NCBI RefSeq assembly: GCF_009389715.1
Contig: NC_052403.1
Location: 13,410,797 to 13,474,796 of the forward strand
Direction: 5' to 3'
Source of the DNA: Phoenix dactylifera
Lineage: Eukaryota; Streptophyta; Magnoliopsida; Arecales; Arecaceae
Length of the DNA stretch: 64,000 nucleotides
Translations under genes and position numbers: made by a program
Shown here: piece by piece, positions 1-10,193 of the stretch
Layout of the letters: each line of letters opens with the position of its first letter
How positions within the stretch are numbered: the stretch's first letter is position 1
The notes under the pieces: model-generated
Seen by the model: only the letters and a program-made list of their open reading frames with translations
Told to the model about the DNA's origin: nothing
Database searches by the model: none

Positions 1-3
1 CGC

Positions 4-436
4 GAGTCGACTCCAAGACAGCTCGAGTCGACTCCAAGGCAGCGCTACACCAAAAAGACAGAAGGCTGTGTTTCGGAAACTGAGAGCCGAGTCGACTCCG
101 GAACAGCTCGAGTCGACTCTAAGACTGGACGAGCCAAAAGACAGAAGATCGGGAGTTCGGGCTCTGAGCGCCGAGTCGACTCCCAGTATTTCCGAGTCGA
201 CTCGAGTGGGCCAAGTTGAAGAATAGCTCTGTGGATTTCATGGGATGAGCCGACTCCAAAAATGCCAGGTCAGCTCCAGGTTTTGGCGAGTCGACTCCAG
301 GTTAAGTCGAGTCGACTCCCAGTCGAGAAGCTCACTTTAATTCAAATCCGGAACAGTTGCCGAGCCGACTCCAGAAAAGCATGAGTCGACTCCCGCTACA
401 GCCAAGTCGACTCCAGATCGCGCGAGTCGACTCCGA
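4..436. repeat. Array of about 13 palindromic GAGTCGACTC motifs
   Basis: The ten-base palindrome GAGTCGACTC (SalI core), or a one-base variant, starts near 4, 25, 90, 111, 173, 193, 248, 288, 310, 362, 383, 403 and 424. Spacing is irregular (about 20 to 65 bases) and the intervening bases differ, with cc, ccaag or ccag often following. It lies upstream of the putative TATA region of the Copia LTR, where transcription-control repeats of LTR elements usually sit. Binding by a plant factor is inference. Confidence 0.8.
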
Positions 437-856
437 CCCCAACGGACACATTGTCAGGATGTGCAGAGTGTGCAGAACGGCTAGTAAAGTGAGTCTAACG
501 GCTAGTTTCCGTGGGGAATGGCTTAAATAGCCACAGAGGACTGTAGCAAAGTAGAGAAGCAACATTCCACTCAAAGAAAACAAGAATCCCTCATCTGCAA
601 ACGATTTTTCAACGGAAAAGAAGGAAGAGCACCATTAACTCCATTCAACCGACTCTTCCCAGCATTAAAGAAGTCTCCTCCAGCCTTCAAGTCTTCCAGA
701 CATTCAAGAGGAGACAGAAAGTTCAAGAAGCCCTTCTCTACTCCAACTCAAACGTGTTTGAGGGCTCTAAACTTCTCTCTTAGTTATATCGCTGTATATC
801 TGCTTTTTAGAAGCTCTATTTTTCTGTTTGTCTTTGTTCTTTCCATTTGGTCTTTA

Positions 857-1136
857 CTTGATTCAATCAGGGGATTGAATCAAGGGTGTATAGGTTTGTT
901 GGTGAGCCTAGGTTGAAACCAACGGTGTAAGGGTTCGATTGTGATCCCGGAAAAACAATCGGGGTGGTTCTAGTCGGTGAGCCTGAAAAAACCGACCGAG
1001 TTCGTTGTGACCTCGTAAAACAACAAGTTTGGTTGTGAGCTTGTAAAACAACCGGCTGTAATCCGAGGGGTTATAGTGAATTCCCAAGTGAGGCTTGGAG
1101 AGTGGACGTAGGAGCAAGGGTTAGCTCCGAACCACT
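857..1136 (+). other. Chain of short hairpins in the Copia LTR transcribed region
   Basis: Perfect 12-bp stem 857-868/873-884 with a 4-nt loop. Then five consecutive hairpins with different stems but a shared loop: 898-903/918-923 (gttggt), 936-942/955-961 (cgattgt), 973-978/991-996 (gtcggt), 1004-1008/1020-1024 (gttgt), 1031-1036/1048-1053 (ggttgt). Loops are 11-14 nt and resemble gagcctgtaaaa. Three more follow: 1084-1088/1094-1098, 1111-1115/1124-1128, and an outer stem 1101-1105/1132-1136 around the latter. Seen directly by pairing; RNA function is inference. Confidence 0.75.
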
Positions 1137-1318
1137 ATAAAATCCTTGTGTTTGTGATTGTTTGTGTATCTCTCTTACTTTCATTTCATTCACAGCACAT
1201 AGCATCTAATTAATCAACTTGCAAAAAGTGTTAATTAGTATTTCGCAAATCAAATAATTGTAATAATTATTTTAAAACCCAATTCACCCCCCCTCTTGGG
1301 TTGTTTATCTGGGCAACA

Positions 1319-1563
1319 GCTGCCGTAGCATCTCCTTGAGAGAAGGAAACTGTGGTCGGATGCTTGATCGTTCCATCAATGTAACCCATTAGATCATAGT
1401 CAATGAGCAATGAAACAAACTGAGCACGCCAAGATGAGAAGTTCAACGGCGTGAGTTTGAGAGGGAGCTGAGAGGACGCATTCATAGCTACCAGAGGTAT
1501 GGTGGTATTGGCAGAAATGGGTGTGTGCACAACCAGAATAGTGGAGGAACTTGAATCTGCCAT
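1319..1563 (-). pseudogene. Copia gag, N-terminal fragment
   Basis: Reading leftwards from the ATG at 1563, about 80 codons encode the typical start of a plant Ty1-Copia Gag: a Ser/Thr-rich leader, then LKLTPLNFSSWRAQF and DYDLMGYIDGT, the conserved N-terminal block of retrotransposon Gag (UBN2/DUF4219-like). The frame then runs into the LTR of the neighbouring Copia element near 1318 and loses all similarity, so Gag is truncated and no protease, integrase or reverse transcriptase follows in this window. It lies just downstream, on the minus strand, of a primer-binding site and short LTR, which fits the normal order of a Copia element. Confidence 0.75.
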
Positions 1564-1607
1564 GAGCGGAAGCAGAAGGATCCTTTGTTGTTCGTGGAAC
1601 TAAGGAA

Positions 1608-1619
1608 GCTCTGATACCA
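1608..1619 (-). other. Primer-binding site of minus-strand Copia element
   Basis: On the minus strand this reads TGGTATCAGAGC, the standard plant primer-binding site complementary to the 3' end of initiator tRNA-Met. It sits 45 bases upstream of the gag ATG at 1563, confirming element orientation. Confidence 0.85.
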
Positions 1620-1832
1620 TATAGAGGATGATGAACATGTATTAACCATACTCTAAAAAGATTACAAGAGGAGATATATATAGACAACTATCAGTATAGG
1701 AGAAGAAGAGAAGGTTGTTACAATTGTACAACTGTTATAACAAAAATAACAATTCTGTTAGAACAGACTGAAGTAATGAAAATCAGTAATATCTCTACGG
1801 CTGAGATATATCTGTTATAATTCTAACTTCTT
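1620..1832 (-). mobile_element. Short 5' LTR of minus-strand Copia element
   Basis: Immediately upstream (minus strand) of the primer-binding site lies about 210 bp of AT-rich sequence with a tatatatat TATA-like box near 1675 and gttagaattataac close to the presumed LTR start. Length and layout fit a short Copia LTR. The TG/CA ends are not cleanly preserved and the other LTR is outside or lost, so both borders are approximate. Confidence 0.5.
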
Positions 1833-2639
1833 GTATAATCCTTAAAAACCAAATCAATAGACGACTGTTTCTTTGAGCCAGCATGCATTAAGGAGGGTAT
1901 GCTAATGAGAAGCACAACAACTAAAAAGCAATAAGATTCGGGTGTTTAACCAAAAGAGCGAAGAAAGATCCAAGGAAAAAAGAGTACCTGTAAGAATTCT
2001 GGAGCTGATGGAAACAGAGACGGTTGGGCCTGTAAGGCAGAGAGCCGAGGGTTGGTGAACGATATACCTCGTCATCCACCAAACATGGCCGCCATCAGTG
2101 TTAACAACTCAGTCCGATCCTCTTCTTCTCCTTGTTTTCTCCCTTGATGTTTGGAGATCTCTTCTTTGCTTCTACACCGCTGTCCTGATCTCGTTGTCAG
2201 TAGAAATGCTACTGGGAGAAGGGAAATGGGGCAATTTGAGGCCGACAAGTGGGCGGCATGTTGCATGCATGTTGAGGCAAGTCAATACGTGATGAGAGTA
2301 CGTCGTCTCGGCACCGGCATGGCACGGTCTAGCTCGAGGTAAGACCTCAGGTTTAATCATGGCCTGAAGTCTAGAATCTACACAGGAAACAAAGATTTCC
2401 TTAAATAATAAGATCCAATGCTTTTGCTGAGCTTCTAAACATATTTAATGAAATGTCCATTTGGGTACTAATATATTGAATTGCAGTATCTTCAAGATAT
2501 TCTGTATGATCCCTTCATCTCAATCACTAATCCAGCCATGCATTGCACTCAATCCTTTTCTGGAATATTTTTCAGTGATAAACAAATATGACGCACCTGA
2601 TCGTGTCGAAGTTAAAAGTGTTGCATCGGAATTCAGGTG
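1833..2639. other. Intergenic, nothing recognised
   Basis: No gene is supported here. Small open frames around 2070-2360 on both strands overlap one another, lack family motifs and have no splice context. The segment 2090-2340 is somewhat richer in GC than its surroundings and could be a decayed exon or repeat, but I see no protein similarity. Confidence 0.4.
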
Positions 2640-2875
2640 GTGGTGGCTGATAACAACTTGAATGGGACTGATTTATGCATGGATGCATTGGAGCATGTTA
2701 ATAAAATTATGAGAAGGTTTGCCCAGAGTGGTTGTAAGACCCAATGGCAACGATCGACATTCGCAATTCTAAGAGTACAATATGGTGAAAATACAGTGTG
2801 TATACCTAGGTATTAGAATGTAGTTGCTGATTGTCTTGCCAGAAAGGGAGCTAGGCTTCAAACATGGTTTGGCAA
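2640..2875 (+). pseudogene. LINE RNase H-like domain remnant
   Basis: In one frame, interrupted by a stop, the sequence resembles the C-terminal RNase H region found in plant LINEs and LINE-like genes: a stretch like an ESDS-block strand followed by DALEHVNKIMRRFAQ, then IPRY(stop)NVVADCLARKGA, which matches the conserved H-V-x-R-E-x-N-x-x-A-D-x-L-A-x-x-G ending. No reverse transcriptase or endonuclease region is nearby. A decayed 3' end is typical of truncated LINE insertions, but without an alignment this remains moderate. Confidence 0.45.
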
Positions 2876-3873
2876 TTAGATGCTTCCTTCTATAAGCAAC
2901 TAAGCAAGTTTTTCTTTCTTTCTTCTTTTTTCTTAGATAGCCTTATATTAGCTAGTTAATGGCAGGAAAGTCTATATTTCCGGTGTAGTACTTTTTGAAT
3001 ATAAGCATTCTACAGGAGTCATGAGGGGGAAAAAATCAATTGTAGATCTAAAATATACTATTAAAAAAGTGCATAATGAGGACACATTGATCCTTCTAAT
3101 CAAACTATGCCATATCATTTACATCAATGAGGACATTATATAACACTCATGCAATCTCTATCTCCTCTGCTGCAGGCTGTTATGTATTAACCTTCTGCAA
3201 CTCTTCTATATTTTCACCTTACAACAACACTTCACAAATTCTTTTTAATAAGTTTGCAAGAAGTGTCTCGCTTTCTCCACTTTCCCTAAAAAACTATCCT
3301 TTTTACTTTTCCTTTCCATGTCCGGTCATCACTTACGGCTGATCTATGATGCCATGGTGCATGTGATAGTTTCAAGTAGAATTATTGTTTGATGGCTCTA
3401 GGAGTATTAAAAAAGAGAGAGGAAAAAACAAAAGTCTATTGATGGATCATTACAATATAACCCAGGCAGCGTTTAGAAAATTTAAATACAAGGATGACAT
3501 TTTAAATTTGAAGTTTTCTCTTCAAAATTGTGCATACAGTCACATCCAGTTGACAAATTGAACTGGGATAAACTTTTAATATGACTTTTGGGAGAAGAAT
3601 TAGCAATTAATGTATTTTATTTTTTTTAAAAAATAAATTTTTAAATCATATTTAAATAAATTTCGGACTATGGCCATGCACTGCACTAATCTCCTAACTC
3701 GTTTTTGTGGACTCATCACCAAGACGAGTGCACGGTGAATTGAGCCCACAGAAAAGAAACGAGGTGATTGGTGTGATGCATATAGTGCGTGCAGGATATA
3801 ATTTTCTGTTGACCTACACTCAGAACCCAAAAACTCTCTAACCTAGATTCATGAGCAAAACACTATGCTAAAT

Positions 3874-4247
3874 GGCCACTGAGGTGGTAGCTTCGTGGAA
3901 CTGGGTTATGACTTCCACCTGCGTGGTTCGAGTTCGAAACGCGCAGGCGTCGATTAAATGTAGAAACCAAATGCTCCTCGCTCGGACACGTGAGATGGAA
4001 GGGCTTATTAGTCCGCTGATAACCTCGATAGTGTTGGGTGTGACGTACTCACATGTTCGTGCCGGAGCCCAGAGGGCTGACCGAGCCAGGCCCATGGGTG
4101 GAAAAGGTATGAGTAAAAACAGTCGGTGTGCCCAATACGCGGTCAGTTCTGCCCGCATCGAACATTCTCCTGGTGAGGTGGGGGCTGCTACACGAGGGTG
4201 AGCTCCCCCCTTCCTCTTTTTCCTAAGCGAAAAAAAAAAAAAGCACG
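3874..4247 (+). mobile_element. tRNA-derived SINE, copy 1
   Basis: The head carries RNA polymerase III-like box A (ggtggtagcttcgtgg, about 3883) and box B (ggttcgagttcgaaac, about 3925). A tRNA-unrelated body follows, ending in a 12-13 nt poly-A at 4230-4242. The element is flanked by an 11-bp direct repeat ctatgctaaat at 3863-3873 and 4248-4258, the target-site duplication expected of retroposition. A diverged second copy of the same family is at 44679-44970, aligning over the head, the gcaggcgtc...attaaatg block, the ggaaaaggta(t/c)gagtaaaa block and the C/T-rich 3' end. Confidence 0.85.
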
Positions 4248-4258
4248 CTATGCTAAAT

Positions 4259-5186
4259 TTTAGATATAGAACAGTTTTCCTATAAAAATACATTTAAGGG
4301 AAATACCAATCGGCCACATTGTTTGAAATATAGACTTTGTTGTTTAACGGCGGCTCACACGGTGTCACACCCAATAAAAATGAATGCGACCAGCCTCGGC
4401 TTTCTTCACCGTATTGTTTGAAAGAAGATCCTCGTGGCTCGCCCAAGCCCGACATTCAAAAGCCCCGTGGCTCCGACGGCTGCTACAAGCCCTTTTTTTC
4501 TCCGCTCAGAGCTGCTACAAGCTTTTTTTCTCCGCTCACTAGAAAAGTTTAATCGAACATAAGAATCGGAGAGTTGGTGAGCTAAATTTCGAATCTAATG
4601 GAGATTATGGGCTGCACGACTTTTCCACAACCACCTAAATAATCAAGGGGGAATCTTCAAAGCACTTGACCACGAAACAAAGCATGTCAAGAGGAGCAGC
4701 CAGCCTTTAACCACAGCAAAACTTTGGAACATAATTGATTCTTGGCTGGTGTTCACGCAATCTAGCATCACACAAACAACATTTTTGAAAAAAAAAAGAA
4801 AATGACCAACAAACAAACTAATATGAACTGATTTTTGAATTTAATATTCAAAGCAGAATAATTTAGGCTTGACTCTTGATTGGAAATCTATTCTACGAGA
4901 ATTACGGAATCAAGCACATGTTCCTTGTCCTATGGCTTTGATAAGGATCGAATAAAGGGTAGTTGCTTATGTAAAAGCTGAATTAAAAAGCTACAAATAA
5001 TTTCATGAGATTCATGTTGGGTCAAATTCACTGGAGGAGGGGATTAAGACACCAAAACAAGGAATTATTATTATTTTTTCAGAAAAAAAGGTGCAAAACA
5101 AGGTGCCTGCTTGCTTTTAAGAAGACCCCCAATCCTCCCCTCAGCACCAATCTACCGAGTTCAAGAAACCATTGGGTTATAGCTCA
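4259..5186. other. Upstream region of the LRR receptor kinase
   Basis: AT-rich spacer without a supported gene. It includes the presumed promoter and 5' leader of the receptor kinase whose ATG is at 5187; no convincing TATA box can be singled out. The in-frame codons just before the ATG are open but begin with a non-ATG codon, so 5187 is the natural start. Confidence 0.4.
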
Positions 5187-8100
5187 ATGGATTCCAAGCC
5201 ATTCTCCCAGCTCCTGCTCCCTTCCACTGCTCCTCTCTCCCTTTGGCAGCTCCTGCTTATACTATCTCTGTTACTCCTATCACTTCTCCACTCATCATCC
5301 ATAGCAGTTGCTTTGAGCTCCACAGCACTACTTGAGTCCCAAACCAGAGCTCTCCTCCACTGGAAATCCACTCTCCAAAGGCCACAAGCCCTCAGCTCAT
5401 GGACTCTCTCCAACAACACATGCACTTGGCTCGGAATCACCTGCTGCTTGAATGGAAGCCAAGCCATCACCGAGATCAGCCTCCCTCGCGCCGGCCTGTC
5501 AGGTAAGCTTGACGGCCTCAACCTCTCCTCCTTTGCATCCCTCACCAGCCTCCACCTCCGACGCAACTACCTCTTCGGTGCCATGCCGCCCGGCATCGGC
5601 ACCCTCTCCGCTCTCACTTCCCTCGATCTCTCTCACAATCTTCTCTCCGGCAACCTGCCACCTTCTCTCACCAATCTCTCTCATGTCTCCGAAGCCGACC
5701 TTTCTCACAACGAATTCACAGGTGACGCAGCTGCGTTCTTCTCTGCCAATTGGACAAAACTCGTCTCCCTTCGTCTCCAATTCAATCATTTCACTGGAAC
5801 AATACCTTCTGAGATCCGCTCCCTTACAAATCTCAAGATCCTGCATCTCTACCAAAACCAGATATCCGGTTCCATACCTCCAGAAACTGGCAATGTCAGG
5901 AGCCTGGTTAGCCTGCACTTGGCCAACAACAAACTCACTGGTTTCATCCCTCCAGCCCTTGGTAACTTGACCGATCTCAGAACTCTTCACCTTTACCACA
6001 ACAAGCTATCTGGTCATATTCCCAGTGAATTAGGAATGCTTTACAGACTCGAACAAATGGGAGCTCATGAGAATCATCTCATAGGTTCCATCCCTCCAAG
6101 TTTCGGCAACCTCACCAAGCTTACCAACTTGCAGCTCCATACTAACAAGATCTCGGGCTCCATTCCACGTGAAGTAGGAAACCTAGTGAACTTGTTTGTT
6201 TTAATGATCAATGATAATATTCTAACAGGTTCCATCCCCTCAAGTTTAGGAAACCTGACCAAGCTGAGTACACTGGACCTCCATACAAATAGGATTTCTG
6301 GCACCATTCCTCAGCCTTTTGGCAGTTTTAGAAGCCTCACTCATCTTCGCGTATTCGGTAATAAATTATCCGGCTCTTTGCCTCATGAGCTCGGAAATCT
6401 AACGAAGTTGGCTTCCTTGCAAATAGCTGACAACGAGTTCGCAGGAAGCTTGCCGCCGGATGTTTGCAAAGGAGGCGTGCTTCAACGTCTCGTTATAGCA
6501 AACAACCATTTTGAGGGCCCTCTTCCAAGGTCTCTGAAAAATTGCTCTACCTTGTTGAGAGTTCGCCTTGAAGGAAATCGACTCAAAGGTAACATCTCCC
6601 AAGACTTGGGGATATATCCAAATCTAATCTACATGGATATGAGCTACAACCAACTGCATGGAGAGCTTTCACAAAACTGGGCATACTGTCAGAATTTGAC
6701 AATTCTACAGGTTTCTGGGAATCAGCTCACTGGAAAAATACCCCCTGAATTTGGGAAAATGCTGCAACTGCGTGTCCTAGATGTTTCTTCAAACCAGCTA
6801 GTTGGAGAGATACCAAGGAAGCTCAGTGGCATGAGCTCATTATTCCAGTTGAATTTGAGTTGTAACAGGCTATCTGGAATGATGCCTTCAGAAACTGGAG
6901 ACTTGTCCAGCCTAGAAGTTCTTGATTTGTCTGATAACCATCTAAGCGGGCCGATATCAGGACAACTAGAGAATCTATCCAAGCTGCGTCTGTTGGATTT
7001 GAGTGAAAATGGATTCAATGGGAGCATTCCACCACAAATTGGTGAGATGGAAAGCTTGCAGGATCTACTTGATTTGAGTCATAATTGCCTTGAAGGAGAG
7101 ATACCATCACAACTAGCAAGCTTGACTTACTTAGTATCTCTGAACTTGTCCCACAATAATTTATCTGGTGCCATGCCTTCATCTCTAGCAAGCATGATAA
7201 GCTTGACATCCATAGATGTCTCGTACAATGATCTGGAGGGCCCTCTTCCTCCAAGTAGATTATTTCAAAATGCTCCAGCGATGTGGTTTGCCGATAACAG
7301 AGGCTTATGTGGCGATGTGCAAAGTTTGCCTCCTTGTGGCCCGATCATGGAGAATACTAATGATTCAAGGAAACACCACATAATACCACGCATTGCTATT
7401 CCTCTCTTGGGCACTTTTGTTCTTTTGGTTATGTCCATCATTTTCATTGTGATGCTTTGCAAGAAAGAAAGGCCAGCAAAAGAAGAGGATGATGAAGTTA
7501 TTATTGGAGATCTGTTTTCAGTATTGAATTTTGATGGGAGAGTTGCTTACAGTTACATTATTACTGCAACTGAAAATTTTGATGATAAATATTGTATTGG
7601 AAGGGGAGGATGTGGCAGTGTCTACAAAGTAGAACTTCCAACTAAGCAGGTGGTAGCAGTGAAAAAATTTCACATGATGGAAGAAGGGATTTTTAATGAG
7701 AGAAGCTTTCGAAATGAAATCCAATTGAAATTCGACATTGCAACATTGTAAAACTTTACGGGTTCTGCTCCAACACTCGATGCAATTTTCTTGTATACGA
7801 GTATATTGAGAGAGGAAGTTTAGCTACCATCCTACACAATCAAAATACAGCTATGGAATTGGGTTGGGATAAGAGAGCTGATATCATCAAAGATGTGGCC
7901 CATGCCTTATCATATATGCATCATGATTGTAATCCTTCCATAGTACATCAAGACATTTCAACTAACAATATCTTGTTAGATTTTGATTTTAAGGCCTATC
8001 TCTCAGACTTTGGCACTGCAAGGATTCTTAAACCTGATTCATCAAATTGGAGCATGGTTGCAGGAACATATGGATATGTTGCACCAGGTAAGTCATTTCT

Positions 8101-8846
8101 CCAAATTTCTCCATATTCAAGCAACTTGGCTCACCACTTACATTTGTATTTCATATTCCACATTATTTTATAGTAGGACTTTTTTTATTTGGTTCATCAT
8201 TCCTTTAGAAAGAAATATATATTGACCGGCGTACAATTTCTTAATAAACCTATGGAGATTAAAAGCTACATGTTTTCATCTATGAACCTTTTAAAACTAT
8301 CTATTATGAGCCTAGATTTCAAAATGTAAGTTTGTGGTTACAGTCAATTACCAAATTTTTATAACTATGAAGTAGAACTAACAAGCAATCAAGTCAATAA
8401 AAAAAAAGAAAACTATTACAAACTAGGAACTTCATTTAATTGATAATAGTGGGTAAGACTAATCATTTCTCTTCGTTTTTGCAGAACTTTCATACACGAC
8501 AAGGGTGACTGAGAAATGTGATGTATATAGTTTTGGTGTAGTAATACTAGAAGTATTGATGGGGAGGCATCCAGGTGAGCTAATCTCATCTTTATCAACA
8601 TTGGATAGCCAAGGAACATTACTAAGAGATATTCTGGATAACCGCATCTCACCTCCTCCAGCTCATATGACAAATGAAGTAGTGTTACTAACAACAACGG
8701 CATTTTCATGCGTACAAAATGTGCCACAAATACGACCAACCATGCAGAAAATATGCCACTTATTTGCAGCTTGCAACTCTTCAACCTTCTACATGCCTTT
8801 CAATTCAATCAGATTAAGCCAACTAGTGGATTCTTTATGTATTTAA
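5187..8846 (+). pseudogene. LRR receptor-like kinase (MIK2-like, LRR-XII/XI group), frameshifted
   Basis: Exon 1 (5187-8087) encodes a signal peptide (Leu-rich, residues about 15-40), an LRR N-cap with the ALLHWKSTL block, about 22 plant-type LRRs (LxxLxLxxNxLxGxIPxxxGNLxxL), a membrane segment (PLLGTFVLLVMSIIFIVML) and the kinase start with glycine loop GRGGCGSVYK and VAVKKF lysine. Near 7722-7730 about 7 bases are missing relative to the family, so the frame stops at 7749-7751 after 854 codons. Similarity continues in another frame: EIRHCNIVKLYGFC, a catalytic loop with HQD instead of HRD, DFG, and activation segment GTYGYVAP. Exon 2 (8485-8846, after gt 8088 and ag 8484) encodes [13 protein letters not shown] to a normal C-terminus. 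Domain order matches cell-surface receptors of the MIK2/At1g35710 type. A truncated receptor lacking kinase could still be made. Confidence 0.85.
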
Positions 8847-9479
8847 CTACCAGATCTTTTGTGTTGCATATTTTAAATGATAATTTTTCTATTACTCTAG
8901 AGCACTATAATTTGGACCTAAAGCAATTATATTGACCATCATGATAGTGTGTAACCACGATCCAAATATCTGAAAATGATATTATGGTTTCAATGGCTAA
9001 AACTCCTTGTCAATCATTCAAGAGGTCTAATGTTGTCCCATGAAACAATTAAATTCAAAAAATTAATTTGTTTTTCATCTCTCTTTTTCATGTGAATTAT
9101 CTACTACTTGATAGATAGTCCATGGTGCCATACGTTCAATGCATGCAACTAATTCATGTGATCGCAATAGCTAACTAAGTGTTCGATAGCAATGTTTTTT
9201 TTAACTCTGCACAAACCAAGAAGATGGAGTACTTGTAGATGGTTGCCATCCTATCATATGGATTAAATGATTGATTTAAGTGGTACGAGTATCAGAGATA
9301 TAGCTATGATATAGTCACATATAGTGTAGAAAATGGATATAGGTGAAAGAAATGTTTGATGGATAGATTTGTTGCAACTCTTAGATAAAGAAGTTTGGTA
9401 GTGGAGAGTGGTAGAGAAGATACCGGAAGAAAGGGAGAAAATAGCATTTTTGTTGATCAAATATTAACCAAGTCTTTTT

Positions 9480-9625
9480 CCTTTTTATTTTGAGATTAGA
9501 TGGGGCTAATCCCCACTTTCAACCCCGTAACCGTGCTGCCTCTCGAGGGTTAACTCTAGTGGGAATTGAGTCCTTGCCCCATTATCTAAGTGGCAAAGGA
9601 TGATACTGTCCAAGCAAGTGCTTAG
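9480..9625. repeat. Unplaced GC-richer repeat-like block
   Basis: A block richer in GC than the AT-rich surroundings, between the two copies of the kinase 3' exon. On the minus strand it contains ggactcaattcccac and an accactaagcacttgc motif, reminiscent of small monocot retroelements, but no boxes, tail or target duplication can be assigned. Confidence 0.25.
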
Positions 9626-9836
9626 TGGTACCAAGTTAGTTGAAATTAAAATAAGACTTTAATTTATTATCAAAAGTTCTTGTTTTGCAAAAATATTAAA
9701 TCCACGATAATTATCTAAATATAAGATGTTGCAAAGTTATAATGATGCTTAGAATACAATAGATGGGCATATGTTAGGTTTTAGACAAATTTGTTAATGG
9801 AAAACAAATGATTAGTTATTTTCTTTTTTTCTATAG

Positions 9837-10193
9837 AATTTTCATATACAATGAGAGCAAATGAAAATTGTGATATATATAATTTTGATGTAACAATACT
9901 TGAAGTAATTATGGGAAGGCATCTCGGTGATCTCATCTCTTTATTGTCATCATTAGACAACCAATGAATATTTTTTTAAAAATATGCTAAATCAATGGAT
10001 CTCTCTACCTATTGCTCGCATGGAGAAAGAAGTGTTATTGCTAGTTACAATGGGATTGTCATGTGTATGCGTTATACATCAAGAAAGACCAATCATATCA
10101 CTTATTTGCAGCTGGAAATTCTCTGGCTTTTTCGGGAGTCTTTAAATTCAATCAAATTATACTAATTAGTGGACAACTTAATATCAATGTAGG
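9837..10193 (+). pseudogene. Second, decayed copy of the LRR kinase last exon
   Basis: After a polypyrimidine tract and ag at 9836, the translation resembles exon 2 of the upstream kinase: ELSYTMRANENCDIYNF, ILEVIMGRHLGDLISLLSSLD, then a stop at 9967, and further on MEKEVLLLVTMGLSCVC and QERPIISLIC in shifted frames. This is kinase subdomains IX to XI. Conserved residues have changed ([12 protein letters not shown] became ANENCDIYNFDV), so it is a relic. No upstream LRR, membrane or kinase N-lobe sequence is attached to it, so it never was, or no longer is, a complete gene. Confidence 0.8.

Larger units (their letters stand above)
1..1318 (+). mobile_element. 3' part of a large Copia (SIRE/Maximus-like) LTR, left end outside window
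   Basis: Long non-coding stretch with the layout of a plant SIRE/Maximus-type Copia LTR: a promoter-like part with GAGTCGACTC palindromes, a putative TATA region (gcttaaatag, about 522-531), a hairpin-rich transcribed part (857-1136), then a terminal CA-rich/C-rich segment with a C-run and ggcaaca at 1312-1318, which I take as the LTR end. A primer-binding site would follow a 5' LTR; instead an unrelated Copia gag on the opposite strand follows directly, so this is a 3' or solo LTR inserted into that element. The family name rests on remembered sequence style and is less sure than the LTR call itself. Confidence 0.65.

Noticed and set aside
4-436. Repeated 10-mers as a CRISPR-like array
   Set aside because: Spacing is irregular, repeats are too short, the sequence is a eukaryotic LTR, and no cas genes exist.
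3874-3945. Stand-alone tRNA gene
   Set aside because: Box A/B-like sequence is present but no cloverleaf can be drawn and the body plus poly-A and target duplication show a SINE.
5499-5999. 166-codon antisense open frame inside the LRR gene
   Set aside because: Shadow of the LRR coding strand; no motif, start context or splice logic of its own.
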